64,000 nucleotides of DNA from Ailanthus altissimus (taxonomy: Eukaryota > Streptophyta > Magnoliopsida > Sapindales > Simaroubaceae), in NCBI GenBank assembly GCA_946807835.1, contig OX327700.1, positions 29,198,801 to 29,262,800 of the forward strand. The letters are read 5' to 3'. Under the pieces are notes generated by a model. That model saw only the letters and a program-made list of their open reading frames with translations, did not search any database and had not been told where the DNA came from. The first letter of the stretch is position 1. Each line of letters begins with the position of its first letter. The position numbers and the translations under genes are program-made. Below, piece by piece: positions 10,081 through 22,261 of the stretch.

Positions 10081-11950
10081 CTAGCAAATATGTCGAAACT
10101 TGATTGCATTGCATAATAGTTGATATGTCTCTTATCTTGTATTTCTTGTTTTGTATTTGTAAGCTTAATCCATATTGTATTTTTATTACCATTGTCCTAA
10201 AAAATGCATTTACCTCATTTTACATATAAGCACGGGACAATTTTTAGGATAAAGATGACAATCGATTTATGGATCGATACTAAAAAAGTAAATGAAATCA
10301 ATTAACAATCATTTTTCTTTATTCTATACATTTTTATTCATTTTAATATATGGTAAATGATTAAACTAAACAATAGTAACAAAGTATAAAATCTGGTTGA
10401 ACTCTATAAACATAAAAACATAAAACTCATAATCTTTATTATTGATTGTCTGCTAAGGCACTTTGTCACGTTTCAGACCCAAAAGATCTGACACACGACA
10501 TAATTTACATTCATTCAATAATGTGCACTCATAAATAATATTGCATAAAATTTCAAACTTTAATTCAATATAGGAATCCTTAGCAAGTTGCTAGTAAGTT
10601 CAACACTAAAATCAACCCATAACCTAAAATATAAATATAAACATTTATTGACAATATTTAAACATTCATTTTAATTTTTCAGAATTATAACAATTGAATT
10701 ATAACTGGGGCAATTAGTAAACTGGAGATACACAGAGTTTTCTCAGAGATTAACACTCTACTACGTCACTAGTAGCAACTTTGTTACCGGAAACTCAGAA
10801 TATATTCATTGCAAATTCTTACTTAAAATAAACCCATAACCACACTCAATAAAATAATACATAAGTATTTATTCAGTAGGGATAAATCAAATATCTTAAA
10901 CCACGTGTCCCCAAATGAAACACTTAGCAACCTAGCAACTTAGGGAACTCAAGGGACAGCAGAAGCCTTGCCAAATCTGCTAAGTATACATGTACCTTAT
11001 TTACCTAAAATCACTATAAACTATAATAAGTATGAAACTCAGTAAGCATACTGATTTTTCATATATCAAAATATAAATACATATATGTACACAATGCATG
11101 TGTATGATATGTTGTGATAAATCAAAATCATAATCTTATCAAATCATATGTCAGGTAAGCGCTTGCATATTCTTTCAAAACATATAATAAGAATACATCA
11201 CTTAACTACTACTTAGTAGGACTTTCATATCACATATCACATAATGAGCCAAATGTCACTCGTAGGTGACATACCGTATGAGAGGAATAGTACAAGTGAG
11301 GTTTAAAATACACATATATAATGCGCATGCCCGAAAGTAAGAGCCAAACCCTCACCGTGATCATCGGTAAGTCTTCTCACATGCACCAATACGCCACCAC
11401 ACGAATGTGATGACTCAATCTTCCTTTAAGTATCAATAGGATTCTCCCTACCTACGGAACATATAACATATACTAATCCCCGAAGGAAAGGCCACATATA
11501 AAGGCTCTACAAATCACATAAGGTGCCTACTAAGTAAATAGTGAGTTCAAGCATCCTCAAAATACAAAACGTATCTCATGGACATTTTCCACTTCAAAAG
11601 TTTCTTTGTTAAACACATTTTATTTTGAAAGCTCACTTTCATAAACACATGTATGTCCATGCTCAATGTCAATGCTCACATTCATAAATATATCTCTTTC
11701 ACATTTCATATCAAATATACTTTAGCATAACATAAACATATTTCTAAGCATATTTACAAAATTATACATAGACAATTACTATGTTTATTATGATTTCAGT
11801 AAAAGTCTAGTATATTTACCTCTTAGCACTTTCAGCTACAAGGCTTAAATCTCCTTAACCTATCAATGGAGATTACTCCTTTTATGAGCCTCAACATTCA
11901 CACAAAACACTTTAAATAGCTTACAAAATTATACATATTGCTTTAACTAT
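10081..11950. other. AT-rich, TE-like stretch without recognisable gene
   Basis: No coding segment longer than about 50 residues makes sense on either strand. Blocks such as 11160-11560 (GC-richer, with phrases like CCCGAAAGTAAGAGCC and TCCCCGAAGGAAAGGCC) look like an old LTR, but no boundaries, primer-binding site or matching second copy are visible in the window. Confidence 0.3.
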
Positions 11951-12227
11951 TGCTTGCTACTTGCACACACACACACACGGTGATTGTTTATAAGGAAGAA
12001 TGAGGGACTAAATAAAGATAATTAGAATTGTTAATAGCTATTTATCTACCTTAAGGATTTGTACCATTTCATCAGCCTTTGAGACAATGATTTTGATCAT
12101 GTTACTAGTTTAGTATATTTTGTTTTGTTTTCTTTATTTGTTAAATGAGTCAAGTATAACCCTTTGTCTCTCTCTTAATTTTATTTTATTGCTTGAGGAC
12201 AAGAAAATGTTTAAGTTTGGGGGAATT
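11951..12227 (+). mobile_element. 3' end of a gypsy-type internal region with polypurine tract
   Basis: The stretch ends with GCTTGAGGACAAG..TTTAAGTTTGGGGGAATT directly before the LTR start at 12228. A polypurine tract of this form, with GAGGACAAG just upstream, is typical of the 3' untranslated end of plant Athila/Tat-type Ty3/gypsy elements. Coding sequence upstream is not recognisable. Confidence 0.6.
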
Positions 12228-13673
12228 TGATAAAGGCAAATTTGTCATATATTTTCTCATGTTTTTATTATTGATATTTTATGGTTTTATGAGAATAGAT
12301 GGCTATTTATGTACATTATTATTATTTATAGAGACTTGAACGAAATTTAAAGAAAGAATGCAAAAAGAGCAAAAACAGGAACTAAAATGTAAAGTTTTTA
12401 AAGTATGTGTCCATCGCTTCAGTGCCACGAGGATTCTAGCCCCAGCGCTGGAACAGTGATCGAAATAAGAAAAACGACCTGTTAAAGTCGCATCTGACGC
12501 CCCAGCGCCAGACCTTCATCACGCCAGCGATAGGCCAGCGCCTTAGCGCTAACATCCTACCGCTCCAGAGGTGAAGCCTTTTTACGCGTCGCCACAGCGA
12601 CAATTGCATAGCGCTCCAGCGGTAGCGCGAGTCCTAATCCGATGAGAATTGAGATTTTTAAGCTTATGTCAATCCCTATAAAAAGCCACTCGTTCCCAGC
12701 CTCTAAGAATCAACCAAGAGCACTCAAGATACATTCAAGAACACCAAGAATATAGAGCACGAGTCTTGGAGAGTAATAAGAGTTTAATTGAAGTAACTTT
12801 AGGGAGAGATTCAAGACATTCTTCGGCATCAAGAGTTCCTAGGCAGCGCAATTAAGAGCAATTCGATGTCTATATCGGTTTGTTATTGATTGTATCATGA
12901 TTTATTATTATTTTTACTGTTGTTTTCTTGTAGTCATGAACTAAATTTATTTTCTAGGGTTAATACTTGAACTCAATATGTGTGCTTAATTGCCATATTC
13001 TTAGAATATTTAATAAACTTAGTTCTTTGATATTTAAATTACTTGATCTTAATGTTTCAATATATCTGGCCAATATATGGTGAATGAGTTGGTAATATTA
13101 TTGATAAACTCAGAAGAGGAATTATAATATTTAGACTTAGGTAATTTGATGCATAATTGTAGAGTAACATTCAATGTTGCATATGCAAGTTTCAATTAGG
13201 ATAAGAATATACCTAATTGGCATGTATGATCAATAAGACCTAATCTTAATGAATCTTAATTTATTACAAGTACCATAGGAATATAGGTATTTGGTAAATT
13301 AAGGTATACTTGCATGACCTTGGAAGAGGCTTGTGAATACATTAGTGTCTTGATCAATATCAAAGACTAAGGGAGTTAAATATTATAAGATTAATCATTA
13401 GAAAGCATATTGAGGGATAGGATTAATCCTAGGTTTTCTCTATATTGCTATCACCTAAATCTCTTTGCATTGTGTTTTGCTTTTATATTTTCTACATTCG
13501 TTCTTAGATTTTTATTTTTCTGAATAATTATTAGGAAGACATAATTTTAGTAATTGGTTAAAAAGAAGAAATTATCCATTTGGGTTCGACATTTGACTTA
13601 TTTAGTCCCTTTATTACTTGCATACGATAGTGTATACTTGCACTTAATTTTAAGATATATAATTATCGCATCA
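12228..13673 (+). repeat. 3' LTR, gypsy-type (Athila/Tat-like)
   Basis: Begins TGATAAAGGCAAATTTG directly after a polypurine tract and ends ATCGCATCA, about 1446 bases. Its last ~790 bases are repeated at 1-796. A GC-rich island rich in AGCGCT-type motifs lies at 12410-12640. No primer-binding site follows, so this is a 3' LTR. The matching 5' LTR is not in the window unless the copy at 1-796 belongs to the same family insertion, which cannot be decided. Confidence 0.75.
12410..12640 (+). repeat. GC-rich island with AGCGCT-type motifs in the LTR
   Basis: Contains CCAGCGCTGG, CCAGCGCCAG, TTAGCGCTAA and TAGCGCTCCAGCGG variants in about 230 bases, in an LTR that is otherwise AT-rich. It parallels the island at 3240-3510. 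Confidence 0.6.
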
Positions 13674-13749
13674 AAGGTCAGGTAAGATGACTACACCCTC
13701 ATCTTTATCCAACCAAGCTTGAAACTCATATTGAATGATTAAGTCTATC

Positions 13750-15660
13750 TGCTGCAGCGGATTCACATCTACTTGATGTTTTACCTGAAGCTAAATCTTC
13801 ATTTTCTTCATCTTTTGCGATACGGGATTCGTGTATGTGGTGTGTAAGACCCTTGCAGGCCTATAATGTCTCCCATATATACTTACATCTTTAAGCAGAT
13901 TGAGTAAGATTTGGATGCTCGCAAAACTGTCGATTGGTTGTATCATAACCAATAGTTGGGGTTTGAAAATCATATGTCGTATTTTCTCTAAACTGAAAAC
14001 CTGTCAGTGCATTCTCTCCAAACTGAAATCAGTCAATACAAGTCAAACTAAAATTAAGTTATTGTAAGCAATTTTAATTTAATTTAATTTATTATATTCT
14101 AACTTTTGTTAAATTAGAAAGAGAATGACTATCGAAAGTACTATATCATCTCTACATCTGATGCGTAAGATCAGTCTGGACCTTATCAAGCCTCTTAAAA
14201 TTATCCTCTCGGTCATTTTCCATTCTTTGCATTAACATAGCTTCAATACGATTAAATGTCCTAATCACCTTGTCTTGCAATTTCTCAATATGATGTGCAA
14301 TGTCATGGTGTACAGATACAATATGTTCAAACTATAAGGAAAATAACCATAGTCAATAATTGTTACTATTATATTAATTTAGTTAATCGCATAAAGATGA
14401 AATCTACCATTCCTTTAGGCACCGATAGGTTTGACATTAGTGGGTCTGTTACTTTATACCATCCTCCTCTACATCCATATCATCATCACCAAGGTCGGTG
14501 AAATGGACAAAACCCCTCTAGCTCTTGCTCCGTACAAAATCATGCATATATGTTAAGTCTCTAGCATAGCTTATGGTTGGAATGCCTAGATATCTGACCA
14601 TTCATATGACCTTCTCCTTATTCTCTTAATCTTTCGATACTAACTTACAATGTACCGAAAGAACCTATAAATTTAAAATTAAGTTACATGTATTACAAAA
14701 TAATATTAGTATAATTATATGTGAATTGATTAAAAATATACCAAATTATTAGTCAAAATTGTTCTCTTAACGTCATCGAAGAGTAGAGTCTCTCTAGTCT
14801 TCCAATTCAAAATACGAAGGAATCAATCCTGAGAGTATATAGAGAAAACTTAACTACAAACTAGAATGGCCTCATAAATCCATACCTAAAATAATTTCAA
14901 AAAAATAAGTTTACTATAAATAAAAATAATTAATTAAGATAAAAAATTTGAAGACAACAAAATAATTACGTACCAAAAATGTGTATATCAATCCTTACAC
15001 GTTATAACTCTCAACCTCGCTCTTCACAAATTTGTATTTTCTTATTTTATTCAATTTTTAGAATACATCATTTTTAAGCGAGTCATGAAGTACATTCTAT
15101 ACAATGTTGCTCCATGAATAGTTATTAAACTCATTAATGTCGTCCACTAAACATAGGACAAAATAATGAATCCCAAAACGTTCGTCACGCGGGATCAAAA
15201 CACATTGAACAAAATAGAATAAACTTAACTTGACTACGTCTTCATTGTTTATTTTTTTATAAGTCCAGATCTTTATACCAATTATTAGCAAATGTGTATT
15301 TTTTTTTTTGCCATAAATGTAGTTTTTCTATAATCGATTCCCTAATTTTCTCTTCAATTGCTAAGCGAGTAGGTAATCTTGTATCTCTAACTCAATAATC
15401 AATACAAACTCTTTTCGACTGAATCGGATTTGCTTTTTGCCGATATAAAATCACATCTCCTTGAATAAATTAGAGATATGTACCTCACGTATTCATAACT
15501 CATGCACCAAAATACCAAAGAAAAACGTATATTACATATCTAAAAAATGCCTCATACAGGTCCGCCTAAATAATTCTTTTTTATTATTCGTCAATTTGGA
15601 CTTTATAACTGATGTACGAAAAAATATCCTCTCCAAAAGTCCATGTTTTCTGAATACATT
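13750..15660 (-). pseudogene. DUF1985-type transposon gene remnant (Ulp1/MULE-associated)
   Basis: Read on the minus strand in several frames. A piece like QIRFSRKEFVLI near 15420 is followed by LSLFYFVQCVLIPRDER..LVDDINEFNNYSWSNI (15270-15100), then a SLKNDV region, then YEAILVC and FLRILNWKTRETLLF near 14820. This order (RFS..EF, ..FVE..L, LVDD...F..YPWG, ..YEAIP, PRILRW) is that of DUF1985 proteins, which in plants occur mostly in MULE-like transposons with a C-terminal Ulp1 protease. A charged helical segment (AMLMQRMENDREDNFKRLDK, about 14230) follows. Many frame breaks are present. The Ulp1 end is missing because the LTR at 12228-13673 lies where it should follow. Confidence 0.55.
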
Positions 15661-15965
15661 ATTTTTTTTTGTAAAAATAAACAAAAAATAAAATTATTAT
15701 TATTAATAAATAACAAATATATATATATTAAATTAACTAACATACAATATTCATTAAAAAATACTAACATATAATATTAATCAACTTATTAATTAATTAA
15801 TCAAATTAAAATTATTTAATATAATTAATTAATAAATTTACTATTTAAATAAATCTAACAAAAAAAATAAAATTATTATTACTAAATAAAAAATATTGAT
15901 ATTATATTAAATTAACTAACATACAATATTAATAATTTTATTAATTATTTAATCCAATTAAAATC
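15661..15965. other. AT-rich spacer with repeated AATTAATTAA-type tracts
   Basis: Almost pure A/T. Two imperfect copies of a ~180-base block (AAAATAAAATTATTATTA..TAAATTAACTAACATACAATATT) lie at about 15685 and 15865. No gene. Confidence 0.5.
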
Positions 15966-17645
15966 AAGGGTTATTATCATAAATCCCTCTAAGGTGAGGA
16001 ATAATTACACAAATACTCAAGACTTTCAAAAAGCGACATTAATACCTAAAAATTTGATAAAATATCATCAATGACCTTGTGTTAGAGAATTTTCGTAAAA
16101 TTTATTTGGAATATTAAAATCATTTCATGTCACATATTAAATTAATTTAAAACATGTTAATTCAAAATGACACATGTTTCAATGAGAAGAGCACATGCAG
16201 GCTATGAATTAAAAAGTATATAATAAATATTAATAATAAAAATAATATTTTAAAATAGATATTATTATGAATACCCCTGAGGTAGTATTTAATATCAATA
16301 AAATCTATTAGTTCAAAAAGTAGGTAATATCGTTATTTCAATATTGTTTTATGCAAACAGTTCTTATTCTGTATCCAAACACTTTTATCTTTATATCCAA
16401 ACACATTTATCCTCTTATTCAAATAAGGTTATTCTTGTATCCAAACACTAAAAAAAACAAAAAAAAAAACAATGCCACTAGTTCCAACAGCTATTTTGGC
16501 CACATGTTTTATATTTTTATTAATTTAATTACTAATATTATTATTGTTAATTAAAAAATAAAAAAAAAATAAAAATATTATTAAAAATTATTTTTTAAAA
16601 ATAATGTTTTATTGGGATAGAATATGTTTCAAAAGGTAATTTAATCATTTTATGTAAAATTATTAATTCTAACCGTATATTCTCTAATAGTTAGACATTA
16701 TTATTTATTTTTTAAACTAGTAAATTTTATTAATATTAAGCGATATTTCAAAATTATTTATGATAATATTCTTTAAAAAAAAATTTAAAAAAATAAAAAA
16801 TAAAACTCTTTGGCGTTTCTCTTTTTCTCTCAATCTCAAACTCTCGTAATAGTCACACACAGTCTCACTCTCGTCTTCTTTCTTTCTTAGTTTCTTTTGG
16901 ACTCAAGCATCAAATTGTGTTGTCATAACATCTACGTCCAGCCTTGCATCGCATTGCAGCATCACCATTGCACTTAGCCGCCGCGCCGTCCCTCCATCGC
17001 ACTCGCAGTCGCATCGCAGCATCACACTCGCACTTCACACTCACAATCGCAGTGCCGTCCCTCCTCGCACTCACAGTCGTAGCAAGCATAAACTAAGTCC
17101 CTTTCGAAGCAATAATTCTCCACATTGTCGTAATAAAAAATGGTATCCGAATCTCCCTTCATTCGCTATCCAATATTGAAACATCAACTTCTAGTTAGTT
17201 CACAATAAGAGTTTAAATACACCATCTTCGCTTCTTTGCAAGTTAATATTTCTCTTTTGTAATCAAATGGGAAACATTTTATAAACAAAATGAGGGAAAG
17301 GAAAATGTTGTAAGATACATTACTTTTCATAAGTTTTAGTAAGCACGAGCAAAAGAATTTTTTTTATTTTTTAAAATTATTTTAATATTATTTTTAATTT
17401 TTTAATTTTTAATTTTTATTATTGCCATTATTATTATTAATTTATTTTTATATTTTTAAATTAAAAAGTGTAATTTAGTCATTTGATGTATATTAACAAA
17501 AAATTTATTAATTTTAATAAAATATTACTAACGACAGAGCATTTTTGCATATTTTATCAAATTTTTGAATATTAATGTCAATTTTTAAAATTTTTGGGTA
17601 TTTGTATAATTAAGTTTTATTTTAGGGGTATTCATGATAATAATC
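15966..17645. mobile_element. TIR transposon (MULE-like, non-autonomous), about 1.7 kb
   Basis: The left end GGGTTATTATCATAAATCCC and about 115 following bases are the imperfect inverted complement of the right end, which finishes ..GGGTATTCATGATAATAATC near 17642. Long inverted ends of this size suggest a Mutator-like element. Flanking TTAAAATCAA on the left and TTAAAATTAA on the right match at 9 of 10 positions and could be the target duplication. The interior carries four TATCCAAACAC repeats (16370-16445) and a GC-rich stretch at 16800-17110 unlike the rest. No transposase is seen. Confidence 0.6.
16800..17110 (+). other. GC-richer captured-looking segment inside the TIR element
   Basis: A pyrimidine-rich lead (CTCTTTTTCTCTCAATCTC) is followed by repeated TCGCA, GCACTCGCA and CCGTCCCTCC words. 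The composition resembles a plant 5' UTR or a low-complexity coding start and differs from the A/T-rich element around it. No conserved protein can be read. Confidence 0.35.
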
Positions 17646-17925
17646 TTAAAATTAATTAATCAAATTAAAATTAATTTATTTATTTACTTTTTAAATAAAT
17701 CTAATATCATCTTCAAAATAATAATTTTTTAAAATTTTTTTCTCTAATTATTGATTTAATATTTTTTTTCAAAATTCATTGTGCATGCCACGTGGTAAAA
17801 ATAGAGTAACGTTGTAGATTGCGGGTCCTTTACTCTACCTGCGTACGCCCGACGGCTATCTCGGTTGGGCATCTTGAGTGGCTATCTTGGGGTCGCAAAA
17901 GGCCCCAAGATGCACTGAACTCGCC
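17646..17925. other. Spacer, no gene seen
   Basis: AT-rich, with one GC-richer patch at 17815-17935 (ACGCCCGACGGC, GGGGTCGCAAAAGGCCCC). No open frame or repeat partner was recognised. Confidence 0.3.
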
Positions 17926-18398
17926 CATTGTTTGGATCCAGTAAATAACTCCAAATAAGTTATTTTTAGTTAGATTTAAACTTTTTTACATCATTCTAAT
18001 CTATTTTTCACGTTTAATTATTCTATTTCACTTATTTCTAATTCAAAATATAATTTTTAACTCATTTCTAAGAAATATAAAAAAATTTCTAAAATTTTAA
18101 AATACTTACCAAGAATCGGTTATTTTTGGAGTTTGAAATAGTGAATATATTGTGCAATACCTGATCTACATAATAGCAACTTCAAAATTTTTGATTCAAC
18201 TAAATTTTTATTAAAAGATTTTTGATTTGAGAAAAAAATTATTTCAAATAGAGAGAGGGTAGAGAGAGAGATTTTTTTTAAGAGTATAAATGTCTGATTT
18301 TTTAATTTTTAGCTACTAAAAAATATCAAATTCAAATGTGATTGAAAAAGTATATTTATCAATTTTAGAGGTTATTTCTAAAAATTTCTCCTAATTTA
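17926..18398 (+). repeat. Second copy of the MITE-like repeat found at 9151-9432
   Basis: Shares start (GTTTGGATCCAGTAAATAAC), centre (AGAGAGAGATTTTTTT) and end (ACTAAAAAATATCAAATTCA..AGTATATTTATC) with 9151-9432. It carries extra sequence between them. The inverted left arm is not found to its left, so this copy looks partial. Confidence 0.55.
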
Positions 18399-20409
18399 AT
18401 CATTTTTTTGAAAAGATCATATTTTCCATTTAAACCCATAAGTATTCGCTCTTTTTTGTAATGGGCGGGCTGCACCTTATTACTGGGCTAAAACCCGAAC
18501 AAGCCCACACAGGCCCCATAATCAATCCAATTTCCTTTTTTTTTTTTTTTTTTTATTTTTTGAGACTGAAAAGGAAAATCTCAATATTAGTCAAAATAAA
18601 TAATTATTACCAAGTTATATCGATGACTACAATTTCTTTTTCTCTCTCCCGTAAATTATCTAGAAGTAAAATAATTAACCTAAAATTTTTTTTTAAGTAA
18701 TAAATATTTTCACGTGTGATGAAGTTAAGAAGCTTTAGAACATATCACATTCACACGTAACATTACACGCGTCGAACATCGGCAAATCCACATAGGATAT
18801 GTAGAATTGAAGAGGTGTCAATTGCCAGCAAATCTAAGCACTAACGCATGCAAAGGTTTCATATTCCAATATGTAGAATTAAAGTCTTAATGACTTTAAA
18901 AATGATAAATTTTTTAGTTTTTTTGTGTCATGTAATTCACATTTGTTTTTTGTTTACTTGCAGAGATGTTGGAACCTGAATGAACTAAAACCCTTTGTCT
19001 TAACATTTGAACGAAGGGTAGTTGCTAGCAATTGTATTTCTAAAGATAATAAATGCATAATCTCTTAGGAAATTAAGAGTCAATGTTGTTAGGCGTAGCA
19101 GTAGAAGATAGGTTTCAAAAGGGGAGTGGAGAAGAAGGAAGTGGAAATACTCATAAAACCAGAAAGTAGTAGTCAAATGACAAAGAATGATATATACCAC
19201 ACGTGGGCCAGAAAGAAAGAGTCGAGTGCCAAAAGCTGAGTCTAGAAAGATTGTATTTGACAGATGGCTTATGGAGGGAAAGGAAAGGACAGGTTCAGCC
19301 TAGAGAGTAGAGACATGTTACGAAAGAAGGAATCACCAACCAGAAACTTTTGCAAAGAACAAATTTTGTGACGGATCAATCAAAATCAACTCACTAAGAA
19401 CAACTTAAGCCCTATTAGCTATGAGCTTAGTGAGGCACTTGTAAATGGTGTTAAAACATAAAATGGGTCTGTAATTACTTAAGCTTTGTGGCATTAGGGA
19501 TCCTGGGAACTTTTCTCAAAGGCAAGGTACTGCTGCTCCAACTCCTTCAGGAAAAAGTGTTCCATCTCGGGGACTTTTTTAGGCTAGAGCCCCTTCTATA
19601 CATTCCATAGCAACTGGCAGCCTTTCTTCCATTAAGTTCAGTTTTTTTTTATACACTGCGATTCACCTTACTCGAGAGAATCCCATTAAGGAAGCACTAG
19701 TTAAATCTCTAATTTTGGTTTGTATAGGAAAATGCAGCTCGGACGCATGTTTAAAATTTGTCATATGCATGAACATAAATAAAAATCTTTGGTCTTGGCA
19801 AAAATGTCGAGGTTTGTCTCGTATGCAACTTTCAGCATGTACAAACTGTTATACTCAAATTCATTACTATATTACATTATAAAGGACTCAAACTATCTTC
19901 TAACTGATGGATTCTACTACTCTCCAACTGAGGGAATCTTCTGCTCTCTCCCATGGTATTACTCTCTAACTCATTACAATAATACATTATAGGGATTCAA
20001 ACTATCTTTTAATTGAGGGATTTCAGCTCTCAAATTGGAGGACTCTTCTATCTTCTCGCATGGTGCCATCCTCCAATAATGGATGAATTGCAATATTACA
20101 TTACAGGGAGACTATTATCCTCCGACATGGTGGAAGGACTTTGATCTTTCTCGAATTCAACACTTGAGACTTTAGAAGTACTGACAATAATTCTATCCAG
20201 CTTTAGAAGTATTGGCACCGACTACTGAGTTAATAAGATGGTCGACTACAATGCTATTGCTATTTTCGTAAGAGCTAGAGGATGAAATATTAATAAGATG
20301 TGCTAAACATAACGGCATCCATTTAAAATGTAACGGAACTTTTTTTCCCCCTTAAAAATGAAAAACTGTGGTTTATATATTGCTAATGAATGGAAGAATC
20401 ATATACAGT
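18399..20409. other. Intergenic region, no gene recognised
   Basis: Mostly AT-rich single-copy-looking DNA. A T-run lies at 18536-18554. At 19855-20110 the words ATTACATTATA..GGACTCAAACTATCTT and CTCCAAYTGAGG recur in imperfect copies. The part after about 20340 is probably downstream sequence of the plastid-protein gene on the minus strand. Small open frames here have no recognisable content. Confidence 0.35.
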
Positions 20410-21305
20410 TCAATTGAAAGGTTCGTCATCTTTGTCTCCAATCAAATTACATATATCTGAACACTCCACCAAACTGCACAAAATTAGCAAAATGTCAATA
20501 ATTTAATCAACAAACATGTTCTTTGATATGTACATGGAAACAAATAATAAGCTTCGCACTTTCTAATTGTGCCTATGATTTGTAAATCACATTGGGTAAG
20601 AAGCAACAACAAGATCATTTATTAACAAATTGTGATCCGACTTGTGAGCAATGATGAGAGTTAAGAAGAAAAATATTTACCAGTATCGACGGCTTCGAAA
20701 CCCTTCCTTGAAAACCACTAAAGGTCTGCGAAATGCAAAGGGAAGAATTAATGACACAAGCAAATATATACCTGCATTCGTACTCAAATGGAATTACAGA
20801 TTCAGATGAAGTAATGCAAACTTAATTGTCAATATATATAAATAAGTTAAGTGTTTTATCATAAGCGTGAAATTGGACATAGCAAGTATGATATGAGCTA
20901 GAGTTATTATTACCTTCTAACATTGAAAGGGCCTTCACCAGGGGATCCTTCGCCTCCTCGTATACAAGTGGTGACACATTTGATGGTGCATGACTCGGCT
21001 TTCCTGGACTTGGGTCGTTGGATTCTAGGCTTACTGCAATCCTTTGCCGATGCACACTCACCAGAAAGCTCCTGGGGAACGTTAGAGAGTGTCTCACCTT
21101 GTTGGGGTGTCTCAACGCCTCCTGCTGCAGTGGCTATTACAATGGCGGCGGCTGCCAGAAACCCTGAGGCTGAATTTGCTATGCTGTAACGACGACTAGT
21201 TTTCTTGATGATGGTATTGTAATTGTTCTTGCTACTGCTGTTGATATAGGCAGAAGTAATTGAGACTCTGTTAATAAGAGATGTAGTTGGGACATAAATT
21301 AGCAT
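20410..21305 (-). CDS. Conserved plastid-targeted protein of unknown function
   Basis: Three exons on the minus strand: 21305-20914, 20725-20681 and 20473-20410. All have GT-AG borders and join to an uninterrupted 166-residue protein. The first ~45 residues are rich in Ser, Thr, Asn and Lys and poor in acidic residues, as in a chloroplast transit peptide. An Ala-rich hydrophobic stretch follows (SASGFLAAAAIVIATAAGG, about residues 47-65), then a Cys-rich conserved C-terminal region with CASAKDCSKPRIQRPKSRKA, SCTIKCVTTCIRGGEGSPGE, RPLVVFKEGFRSRRYCLVEC and SDICNLIGD. I recognise this C-terminal pattern as a family kept across land plants and annotated only as plastid or hypothetical protein. 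The pairwise cysteines suggest disulphides or metal binding, which is inference. The hydrophobic stretch could be a lumen-transfer signal or a membrane anchor. Confidence 0.85.
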
Positions 21306-22261
21306 TATGTTGACCGTACTAGTTTCTCAGGAATCAGTTTTGTGCTTTCATTTTTACGAGGAGCCCTGCAGCAAAGCTAAAGGCTTAATTTCTCTCTCAC
21401 ACATTTTATCTTATCTCTTGAAAGAAAGAGTAAGATAAGCCTCGGAACTGGCCCCGAGTGGTCCTACGCCTAATGGGTAGTGATCTCTCAAAAGCCATGC
21501 CCTATCCTGTGTCTTAGAGCTGATTTACGTGTCGAATCTCGTAGCCTGCGATCATCCGTAAGATAAGCAACGCCGCAGTCCATACATACGCGTTATGTCA
21601 CAGGAATGTTGCTCGACTCACAAATGCCATGACATAATCCTACAACAGAGATTTTAAGACGAGAACTAAAATGTTCCAAGAATAAGGAATCTGACAACTA
21701 GTTTCAGCTGATTAAGATAATCAGGTTAGAGGTTCGGATTACCAGATCCATGATTAAAAACTCACAAATCAAAGGGATCCTTGCTGCTAGCTCAAGTATA
21801 ATTAAAAAATGGAATCAGAATCAGAGTGAGTTGTTTCTTGAGATTGCTTCCTACTATCCCCAATTGAATTTTCAATTCATACCATAATTTTCGAGAATTA
21901 TTTTCAATCAAATGAACTGAATCAAGCATACTCCCACAAGCAACAGTGCGTGTCATCACATATCGAGATGGTCTGGATTTTTGGTACAAGGTTATCTATA
22001 ATTTTTGTTTTATCTCATTTTTAGCTGAGTACAGTACAAGTTCTTACATAGAAGACAAATTTAGCAGTAAGAAAATGTTCTTACCCTTCACAACATGAAT
22101 TTATATCAGGAAAAAAAAGCAAAAAAATAAATAAACAAAAAGACCATTCTAAATAAGCTATATAACAGGACAGAAGAACAAAAAGACCAAAAAAGGACGT
22201 ATCTGTCAATAAATTTACATGGTACTCCTCCAATTGAGGGGAAGTCTTCAACAATGGTTAA
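21306..22261. other. Intergenic region between plastid-protein gene and HCF173-like locus
   Basis: Holds the upstream region of the minus-strand plastid-protein gene (first few hundred bases) and the downstream flank of the HCF173-like locus. A SINE-like segment lies at 21440-21620. No coding sequence was recognised. Confidence 0.5.
21440..21620 (+). mobile_element. Possible SINE fragment
   Basis: CCTAATGGGTAGTGATC near 21468 resembles a tRNA A box, and GTGTCGAATCTCG near 21530 resembles a B box. The spacing of about 60 bases is wide but possible for a SINE. It does not fold as a tRNA. No second copy in the window confirms it. Confidence 0.35.

Noticed and set aside
21440..21560. tRNA gene
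   Set aside because: Box-like words are present, but no acceptor stem or cloverleaf pairing can be drawn and the box spacing is too wide.
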